A stretch of 32,542 nt of DNA, taken from positions 1 to 32,542 of the forward strand of contig CAYFJO010000077.1 of NCBI GenBank assembly GCA_964343305.1, written 5' to 3'. Under the pieces are notes generated by a model, which was given only the letters and a program-made list of their open reading frames with translations, searched no databases and had not been told where the DNA came from. The stretch comes from CAYFJO01 sp964343305. Lineage in GTDB: Bacteria; Planctomycetota; Planctomycetia; Pirellulales; Pirellulaceae. Made by a program: the position numbers and the translations under genes. Shown here piece after piece: positions 1-7,655 of this stretch. Each line of letters begins with the position of its first letter. Within the stretch, counting starts at the first letter, position 1.

Positions 1-37
1 TCACAGAGAACATTACGTCGTTTGGACGGCGGTTCAT
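1..37 (-). CDS. Possible 5' end of a gene running off the left edge
   Basis: An ATG on the minus strand at 37-35 opens a frame of 12 codons that stays open to the window edge (begins MNRRPNDVMF). It lies 71 bases downstream of coaD in the same direction, so it could be the next gene. The start overlaps a short motif (34-52) that recurs at 30110-30128, so this may be part of a non-coding repeat instead. Too little is visible to name a product. Confidence 0.2.
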   Translation of the reverse strand, partial: MNRRPNDVMFSV

Positions 38-52
38 GAATAATCCGGGCTA
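34..52. repeat. 19-bp motif, copy 1 of 2
   Basis: This stretch matches 30110-30128 at 16 of 19 positions; the shared core is GAATAATCC. Both copies lie just beyond the 3' end of a minus-strand gene (coaD here, the small exported protein there). It could be the end of a dispersed non-coding element, but two copies are weak evidence. Confidence 0.4.
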
Positions 53-108
53 ATGTGGCACTACCGAGTTACGAAAGAGGGGGGATTGTGCTTGCTGAAA
101 ACAGAGTT

Positions 109-612
109 TTATTGCTGTGGAATTTTCTTGCGCAGATCGGCGATGATCTCACTTGGCACGAAGCGTGCGAGCTTGTCGTCGCTGGACAACGGCGTTATTT
201 GTTTGATCAACGTACTGGAGACGTGAGCGAACTGCTCGTCGGCCATGAGAAAGACGGTTTCGATGTCTGCGTCCAACTGACGGTTGGCCATCATCATCGT
301 AAACTCGCCGGCGATGTCGGTCAGCGGGCGGAGCCCGCGAACCATGATCCGCGAATTGCACTCGCGAACGAAGTTGACGGCCAGCCCGGTGAACGTCCGC
401 ACTTCGACGTTGTCGAGCGACGCGGTGGTCCGTTGGACGAGGTCGATGCGTTCCTCCGGTGAAAACAACGGCGTCTTTTCGACGTTGATGCCGATGCCGA
501 TCACGATGTGGTCGAACAACCGGCTGCTACGCTGGATGACACTGAGGTGGCCAAGCGTAATGGGGTCAAACGAACCCGTGTAGACGGCGGTGCGAAATTC
601 TGAGGTGCTCAT
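109..612 (-). CDS. coaD: Phosphopantetheine adenylyltransferase (CoaD)
   Basis: CoaD transfers AMP from ATP to 4'-phosphopantetheine to give dephospho-CoA, the penultimate step of coenzyme A synthesis, in the cytoplasm. The 167-residue product has the usual family length. The N-terminal nucleotidyltransferase motif TGSFDPITLGH is at residues 12-22 and includes the TxGH histidine at 22. The RGLR segment of the phosphopantetheine site is near residues 92-95, and a C-terminal VSSTLIK segment matches the family's ISSSxVR region. The ATG start gives the canonical short lead before the first beta strand. It is transcribed away from the amidohydrolase gene at 757, with a shared 144-base upstream region. 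Identification is firm from motifs and length. Confidence 0.96.
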   Translation of the reverse strand: MSTSEFRTAVYTGSFDPITLGHLSVIQRSSRLFDHIVIGIGINVEKTPLFSPEERIDLVQRTTASLDNVEVRTFTGLAVNFVRECNSRIMVRGLRPLTDIAGEFTMMMANRQLDADIETVFLMADEQFAHVSSTLIKQITPLSSDDKLARFVPSEIIADLRKKIPQQ

Positions 613-756
613 CTCATCACGATATCACACGACACGGCCCAGTCGCAACCAAACGTCCAGCATTGTGTATGCTGTTCGAGCATCTTGGCGTGCATCATAA
701 TGGAGCACGCGATTGAATGTCTTTCACCCGCTGAACAACACAAGAGGAGAATCTCC

Positions 757-2157
757 ATGCCTCGCACCACAATGTTCGAGCACATTTCAAGACCCAATTT
801 CGTCGTAGCTGCGTTCGCCAGAACGCGGATTCTCTCGATGTTCGTCCGCACTCTGGCGAGTGCAGCTACAGTTTTGAAATGCGCTCTCGTCATTTCTGTC
901 TTGTTGGGACTGTGTGGCAACGCGTCCGCGGAAACCATCATCCACTGCGGGAGGTTGATCGATGGCCGGGACGACACGATGCGAGAATCGATGTCGTTGG
1001 TGATTGACGACGGCCGAGTTACTGCGGTGCGGAAAGGATACATGGAGGCGAGCGCAGACGCCACGTTGATCGATCTGAGCAACTACACCGTGATGCCGGG
1101 ATTGATGGACATGCACACGCATCTGTACTCCCAGTTTCACAAGAAGGTCTATTCCGACAAATTCTTCATGAATGAGGCTGATTATGCGTTGCGATCGACG
1201 GTGTACGCCAAGCGAACGTTGATGGCCGGTTTTACGACGGTACGCGAAGTCGGCGACAATGGTGTGAATTCGGTGTCGCTTCGGAAAGCGATTGACAAAG
1301 GGTGGATCGAGGGACCGCGCATTTTTACGTCTGGAAAATCACTCGCTACGACGGGCGGACATGCCGATCCAACGAACGGCTTGTCAGGCGACTTCCGGCG
1401 CGATGCCAGTCCGGTCGACGGCGTCGTCAACGGCGCGGACGATGCCCGCAAGGCGGTCCGTCAGCGATACAAGGACGGTGCCGATCTGATCAAGTTGACC
1501 GCGACCGGAGGCGTGTTGAGTCTCGCCAGCAGCGGACAGAATCCGCAATTCACGGAAGCGGAATTGCGCGTGATCGTCGAAACCGCCAAGGACTACAACA
1601 TGACGGTCGCCGTTCATGCCCACGGAACCGAGGGAATGAAACGTGCGGTGTTGGCGGAAGTCGATTCCATCGAACACGGCACTTTTATGACCGACGAAGT
1701 AATGGAGTTGATGAAGGAACGCGGCACCTATCTTGTGCCCACGATCTCGGCGGGCGTGTGGGTTGCCGAAAAGGCGAAAGAGGCGGATTACTTTCCCGAA
1801 ATCGTTCGCCCAAAGGCCGCGTCGATTGGACCTGTTGCGCGGCGAACGTTTGCCAGGGCTTATGCCGCGGGGGTGAAAATCGCGTTTGGCACAGATTCCG
1901 GCGTTTCGGTTCACGGCGAGAATGCTCGTGAGTTTGAACTGATGGTTGCCGGTGGCATGCCGCCGATGAAGGCGATTCAGGCCGCGACGCTGCAAGCCGC
2001 GCGGCTGCTCAAGATTGAGGACCGGCTGGGGACACTGGAGCCCAAAAAGATTGCCGACGTTGTCGCGGTCAAGGGCAATCCGCTGGACGACATTCGTGCG
2101 ATGCACGACGTTGTTTTCGTGATGAAGGAAGGGAAGGTTTTTAAACACGATGAGTGA
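757..2157 (+). CDS. Exported amidohydrolase, imidazolonepropionase/prolidase type
   Basis: A metal-dependent hydrolase of the amidohydrolase superfamily, COG1228-like group of Xaa-Pro dipeptidase/imidazolonepropionase relatives, probably cleaving amide bonds of small peptides or cyclic amides outside the cytoplasm. All metal ligands are visible: HTH at residues 120-122, the Lys carboxylated in two-metal members at 246 (DLIKLTATGG), His287, His307 (SIEHGT) and Asp380 (FGTDSG). The ATG at 757 is chosen because an AAGAGGAGA Shine-Dalgarno lies six bases upstream. It gives 466 residues with a long N-terminal signal region ending near GNASA-E. An ATG at 838 would give a more standard signal peptide, while an in-frame ATG at 685 lacks a ribosome site. 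The stop overlaps the next gene's start by eight bases. Substrate unknown. Confidence 0.9.
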   Translation: MPRTTMFEHISRPNFVVAAFARTRILSMFVRTLASAATVLKCALVISVLLGLCGNASAETIIHCGRLIDGRDDTMRESMSLVIDDGRVTAVRKGYMEASADATLIDLSNYTVMPGLMDMHTHLYSQFHKKVYSDKFFMNEADYALRSTVYAKRTLMAGFTTVREVGDNGVNSVSLRKAIDKGWIEGPRIFTSGKSLATTGGHADPTNGLSGDFRRDASPVDGVVNGADDARKAVRQRYKDGADLIKLTATGGVLSLASSGQNPQFTEAELRVIVETAKDYNMTVAVHAHGTEGMKRAVLAEVDSIEHGTFMTDEVMELMKERGTYLVPTISAGVWVAEKAKEADYFPEIVRPKAASIGPVARRTFARAYAAGVKIAFGTDSGVSVHGENAREFELMVAGGMPPMKAIQAATLQAARLLKIEDRLGTLEPKKIADVVAVKGNPLDDIRAMHDVVFVMKEGKVFKHDE

Positions 2158-2464
2158 TTGGATTCGCATTGCCGCGGTGGAAGATTGCCCGCCAGGTTCC
2201 GCGTTGGAATTGGTTGCGAGCGAGCGAATGGTCGCGTTGTTCAATGTCGATGGCCAATTCCATGCGCTGGACGGAGTTTGCCCGCATCAAGGTGGGCCGC
2301 TGGGCAAGGGCGCGTTGAACGGCTGCATCGTGACGTGTCCTTGGCACGGCTGGCAGTTCGATGTTTCGAGCGGCCAGCATCAGACAAGCGCATCGTTAGT
2401 TCACCCGCGCTTTCCGGTCAAAGTGGAAGACGGACAAGTTTTGGCCCAGATGGACTCGCCCTGA
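2150..2464 (+). CDS. Rieske [2Fe-2S] ferredoxin-type protein
   Basis: A single-domain Rieske protein of 104 residues, the size of NirD or dioxygenase-ferredoxin subunits. The cluster-binding pair is intact: CPHQGG (Cys44, His46) and CPWHGWQF (Cys63, His66). It is expected to be a cytoplasmic one-electron carrier. Its ATG at 2150 lies inside the end of the amidohydrolase gene, so the two are probably translationally coupled. No oxygenase, nitrite reductase or ferredoxin reductase gene is adjacent, so its electron donor and acceptor are unknown. A membrane-bound Rieske subunit is unlikely because there is no transmembrane anchor. Confidence 0.93.
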   Translation: MSDWIRIAAVEDCPPGSALELVASERMVALFNVDGQFHALDGVCPHQGGPLGKGALNGCIVTCPWHGWQFDVSSGQHQTSASLVHPRFPVKVEDGQVLAQMDSP

Positions 2465-2544
2465 CATTGCCCATTGACGGCCCGCTGAGACGGACCTACA
2501 GTGGACCCATTCTGCGATTCGAGCCGTTCTACCCCATCAATGCT

Positions 2545-3498
2545 TTGATCCACATTCGTCCCTACGAGAATTGCGACCCGCCGGCGATTACGGAGATTTG
2601 GCGAACTCATCCGCCATTGCGTGGACTGGTCCAGGCTATGTCGACCGCGATGTTGGAGCAGTCGATTCTCTCGAAGCAGTACTTTGATCGAGACGGCTTG
2701 CTTCTCGCTTTTGACGGTGACGAACCGGTGGGGTTCGTTCACGCGGGATTCGGTGCCAACGACGCGTTCACTTCGCTGGCAACCGATCGCGGAGTGATTT
2801 GCATGCTGATGGTCGTACCGCGACCGGATCGTGCGGTGATCGCACAAGAGTTGATCGCTCGCGCCGAAACGTTTCTCGGCGATCGTGGCGCGACGGATGT
2901 GTACGCCGGCGAAATCGATCGATTAAATCCGTTTTATTTGGGCGTCTACGGTGGTTCCGCGCCCACAGGGATTTTGGTCAGAGACCATTTTCAATTCGAA
3001 TCCTTTCAATCTGCGGGGTTTGTCGAACAACGCCGCTTCCAATTGCTGCATCGCAGCCTGGTTGGGTTCCGGCCGTTGGTTGATCGAAAGCAGATGCAAC
3101 TTCGCCGAGCTTATCACATCGAATCGAAGCTTGATCCGCCGACCGACAACTGGTGGCAAGCGTGCACGATCGGCCATGCGCTCCGCGTTCGATTTGAGCT
3201 TCGACATCGCGCAAGCGACGAAACGGTCGGACAGGCCACCTTTTGGGACATGGAACCGCTGGCACACAATTGGGGCGTCCATGCAATGGGGCTGACGGAA
3301 TTGCAGATCCAGGAAACGTCACGCCGACAAGGTCTCGCAACATTTCTGCTGGGCGAGGCTCTTCGACAACTTCAATCCAACGGCATTACCATGATGGAAA
3401 TCCAAGTCGATACGTCCGACGACGTGGCGGTAGGGTTGTCCCGCAAATTGGATTTCGAAATGGTCGACGAAGGTGTCTCGTTTCGAAAGCCTGTGTAG
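2545..3498 (+). CDS. Protein with two GNAT N-acetyltransferase domains
   Basis: Probably a tandem GNAT protein, with domain 1 at about residues 1-140 and domain 2 at about 165-317. Domain 2 carries a recognisable acetyl-CoA motif RRQGLA at 260-265 followed by a typical helix. Domain 1 has the strand ICMLMVVPRPDR but lacks the glycine-rich loop, so it may be structural. The frame is open back to 2158, through the Rieske gene, but that upstream translation is low-quality shadow sequence. I place the start at the TTG at 2545 because protein-like sequence begins there (MIHIRPYENCDPPAI); the first in-frame ATG (2638) would delete the first strand. No good Shine-Dalgarno is visible. It gives 317 residues. 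The acceptor substrate is unknown. Confidence 0.82.
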   Translation: MIHIRPYENCDPPAITEIWRTHPPLRGLVQAMSTAMLEQSILSKQYFDRDGLLLAFDGDEPVGFVHAGFGANDAFTSLATDRGVICMLMVVPRPDRAVIAQELIARAETFLGDRGATDVYAGEIDRLNPFYLGVYGGSAPTGILVRDHFQFESFQSAGFVEQRRFQLLHRSLVGFRPLVDRKQMQLRRAYHIESKLDPPTDNWWQACTIGHALRVRFELRHRASDETVGQATFWDMEPLAHNWGVHAMGLTELQIQETSRRQGLATFLLGEALRQLQSNGITMMEIQVDTSDDVAVGLSRKLDFEMVDEGVSFRKPV

Positions 3499-3505
3499 CG
3501 TTGTA

Positions 3506-3537
3506 GACTTCCGAAGTTTTCCGAAACTTCGGAAGTC
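3506..3537. repeat. Perfect 14-bp palindrome with a TCCG loop
   Basis: The arms GACTTCCGAAGTTT (3506-3519) and AAACTTCGGAAGTC (3524-3537) are exact reverse complements around a TCCG loop of the UNCG tetraloop class. It starts seven bases after the GNAT stop. It could act as a terminator-like or RNA-stabilising hairpin, but there is no T-run on either side, so a dispersed palindromic repeat is at least as likely. Confidence 0.85.
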
Positions 3538-3669
3538 TGGTGCGGACCAACACACGAATTGGACACCACCCTAAACCAGATTCGCTTGGCGGCGACAGAG
3601 CTTGTAGAGTACGATGAACTGAAGTGCCAGGATGGTCCATGCTTGGGCTCAAACAAAAGGTCGCAATTG

Positions 3670-3969
3670 ATGCAGGTTGCCGCGGTAAACCGTCCGACGA
3701 TCGCCCCGTTGGAGATGCCCGATCGGTTTAAAACGGAGGTTGTCTACTTCATGACACCGGCCGGCGAGCCCGGTGTGCCGAAGCTTGGCCAGGGGGAATA
3801 CTGGATTCGTTTGGACCAGTCGCGCGAGTGGTTGGACTCGATGGTCCTGGAAGTTGTATCACCGTTGGACGCCGCCTCGAAGGCCGAGATCGAGCTGTCC
3901 GAAGATCATGAAACATTGCTTGACTGGCTGGTGTCGAATGAAGTGGAACATGTTCGGCTTGAGGTCTGA
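3670..3969 (+). CDS. Small conserved-looking protein of unknown function
   Basis: A 99-residue soluble protein without signal peptide or membrane segment. I do not recognise a family. It is rich in acidic residues toward the C-terminus (SEDHETLLDWLVSNEVEHVRLEV includes a likely amphipathic helix) and has a central strand-rich part (TEVVYFMTPAGEPG, EYWIRLDQ). The frame is open from a TTG at 3559, but that lead overlaps the region after the palindrome and looks non-coding. The ATG at 3670 is preceded by AAAGG nine bases upstream and is preferred. It lies 18 bases before the esterase gene on the same strand, so the two may be co-transcribed. Confidence 0.65.
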   Translation: MQVAAVNRPTIAPLEMPDRFKTEVVYFMTPAGEPGVPKLGQGEYWIRLDQSREWLDSMVLEVVSPLDAASKAEIELSEDHETLLDWLVSNEVEHVRLEV

Positions 3970-3987
3970 TCGAGCGAGGAGTGCATC

Positions 3988-4890
3988 ATGTTTATCCTGC
4001 TAATCACAATGACGATGACGGCCAACACTGACAATCTCGCGCCTGGGCAACAGACGAGGACGTTGGAAGTGGACGGCCGTGAACGCCGCTATATCGCTTA
4101 TTTGCCGGAGAAGAAGGACGATTCTAAACGCCCGGTGGTGTTAGTGTTTCACGGCGGCGGCTCGACCGCCGAACAGATGATTCGTTTTTCCGGAATGAAC
4201 GACAAAGCCGACGAGGCAGGTTTCATCGCCGTCTATCCGGTGGGCACGGGACTGTTAAAAAACGTTTTGACGTTCAACGGCGGTAACTGCTGCTGGTATG
4301 CGGTGAGACGAAAAGTCGACGACGTCAAGTTCGTTGATCAATTGCTTGACGATTTGAGCGCCGTTGCGGCGATCGACGAAAGGCGGATTTACGCCACGGG
4401 CATGTCGAACGGTGCCATCATGTGTTACCGGTTGGCATCGGAGTTGTCCGAGCGGATTGCCGCGATCGCACCCGTTGCCGGGCCGATGGGGGCCGACGCT
4501 TGCTCGCCCAGCCGTCCGGTGCCGGTCTGTCATTTCCACGGCACGGATGATGAGTTCGCGGCCTACGAAGGCGGACCGGGCAAAAGGAGCCGTACGCAGA
4601 CGGACTTTTATTCCGTCAAGCACTCGATCGACGCATGGCGGAAGGCGAACGGTTGTACGCGGACACGCAAGGACGTGTTGCCTGTCGAAGTGGAAGACGG
4701 GACTTCAGTTGTAAAAACGTCCTACACCGGCGGCAAAGGTGGAGCGGAAGTGGTGCTGTATACCATCAAAGGCGGTGGACACACTTGGCCCGGGCGTGCC
4801 GCAATCCTGCGATACCTTGGCAAATCGACAAAGAACTTGTCGGCGAACGATGTGATGTGGGAGTTCTTCCAGCGTCACGCACGTAAATAA
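3988..4890 (+). CDS. Secreted esterase of the PHB depolymerase family (LpqC type)
   Basis: An alpha/beta hydrolase of the esterase PHB depolymerase family, which includes poly(3-hydroxybutyrate) depolymerases and feruloyl/acetylxylan esterases. It likely hydrolyses ester bonds in an extracellular or periplasmic polymer. Features of the 300-residue product: short N-terminal hydrophobic segment (FILLITMTMTA), oxyanion-hole HGGG at 55-58, nucleophile elbow GMSNG with Ser140, candidate acid Asp187 or Asp188 (HGTDDE), and catalytic His265 (GGGHTWPG). A Cys-Cys pair (101-102) and further cysteines could form disulfides in an exported protein. The ATG is supported by AGGAG six bases upstream. No substrate-binding domain is attached, so polymer specificity cannot be read from the sequence. 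Confidence 0.9.
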   Translation: MFILLITMTMTANTDNLAPGQQTRTLEVDGRERRYIAYLPEKKDDSKRPVVLVFHGGGSTAEQMIRFSGMNDKADEAGFIAVYPVGTGLLKNVLTFNGGNCCWYAVRRKVDDVKFVDQLLDDLSAVAAIDERRIYATGMSNGAIMCYRLASELSERIAAIAPVAGPMGADACSPSRPVPVCHFHGTDDEFAAYEGGPGKRSRTQTDFYSVKHSIDAWRKANGCTRTRKDVLPVEVEDGTSVVKTSYTGGKGGAEVVLYTIKGGGHTWPGRAAILRYLGKSTKNLSANDVMWEFFQRHARK

Positions 4891-4906
4891 CTTTGAGGAG
4901 TTGACC

Positions 4907-6271
4907 GTGAGAATTCGTCTTTGTTGCGTGCTCACCCTGCTGGTGATGGGACGCATCGGCTTTGCTCAAGTCGGACCTTTGCAGTTGATTGGCCGGGCGG
5001 TGGAAGACGCAACCGACGAAAAGTACAAATCAATCGGCGAAGCCATCGGACTTTTCTATCGGGGCGACGTCGTTGGAGCCGGGCGAATGCTGGACGACGC
5101 AAAGAGGGCGAATCCGGAGTTGCCGCCGGGAGCTGTGATGTTGGCACAGTTGTATTTCGCGGGCAATCAAATCAATCAGGTGCGGGCGCAGCTTGAAAAC
5201 GCAGTGACAAACGACCCCAGTGACCCGGAAGCCTATTTGTTATTTGGCGATCTCGCGTTGCGCGAAGGCCGAACGACGGATGCAGAAGCTTTGTTCACCC
5301 GCGGGATGACACTATGCCAGCGACTGACGGGAAATGAATTTCGTCAAACGTCGCTCACGCTCAGCGGCTATTCTGGCCTGGCAGCCGCCGCAGCCAGACG
5401 CGGCCAATGGGCCGTTGTCGAACGCAACACGCGATCCTGGCTCGAACTTGACCCCAACTCAGTGCCGGCTCGTTCACAACTTGGTCGTGCCTTGTTCTTC
5501 TTAAATAAGCCGCAGTCGGCGTACAAGGAATTCCAGACGTTGCACAAGGCCAACCCGATGACGCCGTTGGCCGAGATCAATATGGCGCTGTTGTATGAAG
5601 AACTCGTCGCACAGGGCGACGTCGCGAAACGTGCAAGCGCATCGAATGCCATGCGAAAGGCCGAGGAAGTGGACGCGGAGAACCCGTTGACACGCCTGGC
5701 GGTTGCGCGATGGGCGGTGGACGCTTGTGAATTGGAGATGGCCGAGCGAAATGCGAAAGCCGCCCTGGAAATCGATGGGAAATCGTTGGACGCCAAGTTG
5801 CTTGTCGGTGTGATCGCCCGCCATCGTAAGCAGTGGGCGGAAGCCGAAGCGATGTTTCGCGACCTGCACTTGCTCGCGCCAGCGAATTTCGAAGTCCTTC
5901 GACACTTAGCGCTAGTGCTGGCAGAGCAGCAGGACCCGGCGAAACAACAGCTTGCGTTGAGCTACGCTGAGTTGGGCTTTCGCGCGAATTCAGACCTGAC
6001 CGGCCCAATGGGGCGCGAGGCAGCGGTGACGCTAGCGTGGGTTTTCTTCAAGTTAAGACGGCAAGCCGACGCCTTTGGCACGGCTCAAAATGCCTTGCGC
6101 GCAGGGGACATCGGTGACGAGAGTACTTACATGGTCGCCAGGATTGTTAGCGACGCGGGACAGCCGGAATTGGGGCTCCGATTGCTTCAGCCCGTGCTTG
6201 CAAAGAAGCAATGCTTTGCATTTCGCGAAGATGCGGAACGGCTGCTGAGGCAGTTGAAGAGCACGGAGTAA
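4907..6271 (+). CDS. Exported TPR-repeat protein
   Basis: A 454-residue protein with an N-terminal signal peptide (hydrophobic core LCCVLTLLVMGRIGFA, likely cleavage before Gln21). The rest is helical tetratricopeptide-type repeat, visible as recurring patterns such as AYLLFGDLALREGRTTDAEALF, ARSQLGRALFFLNKPQSAYKEF and AEAMFRDLHLLAPANFEVLRHLALVLA. TPR proteins are protein-protein scaffolds; no enzymatic motif is present. The GTG at 4907 is chosen because GAGGAG sits six bases upstream; the in-frame TTG at 4901 directly abuts that site. It follows the esterase gene by 16 bases, so the two are probably one transcription unit. Partner proteins are unknown. Confidence 0.85.
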   Translation: MRIRLCCVLTLLVMGRIGFAQVGPLQLIGRAVEDATDEKYKSIGEAIGLFYRGDVVGAGRMLDDAKRANPELPPGAVMLAQLYFAGNQINQVRAQLENAVTNDPSDPEAYLLFGDLALREGRTTDAEALFTRGMTLCQRLTGNEFRQTSLTLSGYSGLAAAAARRGQWAVVERNTRSWLELDPNSVPARSQLGRALFFLNKPQSAYKEFQTLHKANPMTPLAEINMALLYEELVAQGDVAKRASASNAMRKAEEVDAENPLTRLAVARWAVDACELEMAERNAKAALEIDGKSLDAKLLVGVIARHRKQWAEAEAMFRDLHLLAPANFEVLRHLALVLAEQQDPAKQQLALSYAELGFRANSDLTGPMGREAAVTLAWVFFKLRRQADAFGTAQNALRAGDIGDESTYMVARIVSDAGQPELGLRLLQPVLAKKQCFAFREDAERLLRQLKSTE

Positions 6272-6538
6272 GACGATCCAAACAGAACTACAAAGACGGC
6301 TACAACGGAAGATACTCGAATCATGATTGGCTCTAGATGAAGTTCATTGGGGCAATTTACATGTCTACAATTTTTTCTCAAAGTTTAGCAATTATAGCAT
6401 GGCGCGATCGGGGCCGCACTCTTAGCGTTCGCGAAAGAAACATTTGAAAACCACGGTTGCTTGAACTGAACTTGTCGATCCTGCATACTTGTACGGACTC
6501 AATCTCTCTCAAGAACAAGTTTTCAGTTGGCATAAAGA

Positions 6539-7537
6539 ATGAAAGCAATCGCAACGGCAATCGCAATCCTGATTCCGACCAACGTCGTCGCCGCGGAAGA
6601 CGGCGCGCGGCGAATCAAGTTCTTGAATTACGAAGACTGCATCGAGCTTTCCAACCAAGATACCGTCGTCGTATTGGGTCATCATGTCGGCGGGCGAGTG
6701 TTAAAATACGCGCGGAACGGCAAGGACTCGCTCTATCTCAGCCCGTCGGAAGCAACGTGGGGTACGCCCGATGCGCCAACAAGACCACCTTCAAGTGTGG
6801 GACGATTTGACATCGGTCCAGAACTCTTGATTCCGCGACGCGATGTACTTTGGTCAGGCCAATGGTCGGCTGAAATCAGCGGGCCACGGGCCGCGCGACT
6901 GACGAGTGAGAAAGACAACGCCACTGGAGTCCAACTAATCCGAGAGTTTGAACTTGCCGCTGACTCGACTCATTTGCGCTGCACGCAGATCATTAAGAAC
7001 GTGTCGGCTGAGACCAAACGCTGGAATCACTGGAGCCGAACGTTTGCAAAGCACGGCGGCATCGTTGTGGTCCCGTTGACGCCCCAACTCTCCAAGTTTC
7101 CGGTTGGCTGGGTAATGTATGAAAAGGGGCACCTGATCAACTTTCGCCCTGAAGATCCTGCAGTACGGCAACGGAACAGTTGTTTAGAAGTCCTCAAGCC
7201 AACGCGATTTCCAAAGCTAGGCATGGATTCGTTTGCGGGTTGGTTCGCGTATCAAATGCCGAACGATTTGCTGTTCGTAAAAACCTACAAAGCGGACCCA
7301 AAGCGCGTTTATAGTGAGGCTGCAGGCATTACGATTTCGATCTGGTATCCTGATAGAAGTCGAATTCCCGCTTGCGAACTCGAACCGATCGGCCCGCGAG
7401 AAGAGATTGCGCCTGGCCGTAGCGCATCCTTCACAGAAAATTGGTGGCTGCTCGCCAACGAGTTTCCGGCCGCGGGCGACGATCTCGATATAAAGCGGCT
7501 CACGAAGAAAGTTAGGGATGCCACGGGCAGCGGATAA
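6539..7537 (+). CDS. Exported beta-rich protein, DUF4380-like
   Basis: A 332-residue protein with a short signal peptide (MKAIATAIAILIPTNVVAA, cleavage before Glu20). The mature part is strand-rich, with the pattern VVVLGHHVGGRVLKYARNGKDSLYL near the N-terminus, later EFELAADSTHLRCTQIIKN, and a C-terminal ENWWLL. This resembles secreted DUF4380 or galactose-mutarotase-fold (beta-sandwich) proteins, in which GGR...Y..dG..ly opens the fold. The assignment is by appearance only and function is unknown. The 267 bases before it separate it from the TPR gene and suggest its own promoter. No catalytic motif is recognised. Confidence 0.68.
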   Translation: MKAIATAIAILIPTNVVAAEDGARRIKFLNYEDCIELSNQDTVVVLGHHVGGRVLKYARNGKDSLYLSPSEATWGTPDAPTRPPSSVGRFDIGPELLIPRRDVLWSGQWSAEISGPRAARLTSEKDNATGVQLIREFELAADSTHLRCTQIIKNVSAETKRWNHWSRTFAKHGGIVVVPLTPQLSKFPVGWVMYEKGHLINFRPEDPAVRQRNSCLEVLKPTRFPKLGMDSFAGWFAYQMPNDLLFVKTYKADPKRVYSEAAGITISIWYPDRSRIPACELEPIGPREEIAPGRSASFTENWWLLANEFPAAGDDLDIKRLTKKVRDATGSG

Positions 7538-7655
7538 AGTAAACGCTTGCCTGCGGCCGTCCAGTCAGTGGAAGGGTCGCAAGTTGCTTCTGCCCCCGAT
7601 TGCTTTGTGGATGGAATCCGAGGAGAGCGGGACTGAGGTAATCGTGCGCCCCTAC

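Noticed and set aside
55..462. 135-codon plus-strand frame at the left edge
   Set aside because: Antisense to coaD and without protein-like features.
1384..2244. 286-codon minus-strand frame
   Set aside because: Antisense to the amidohydrolase with its metal-binding motifs; the translation is low-quality and Arg/His-rich.
2158..2544. N-terminal extension of the GNAT frame
   Set aside because: It overlaps the Rieske gene in another frame and is Arg/Cys-rich shadow sequence; the GNAT fold begins at about 2545.
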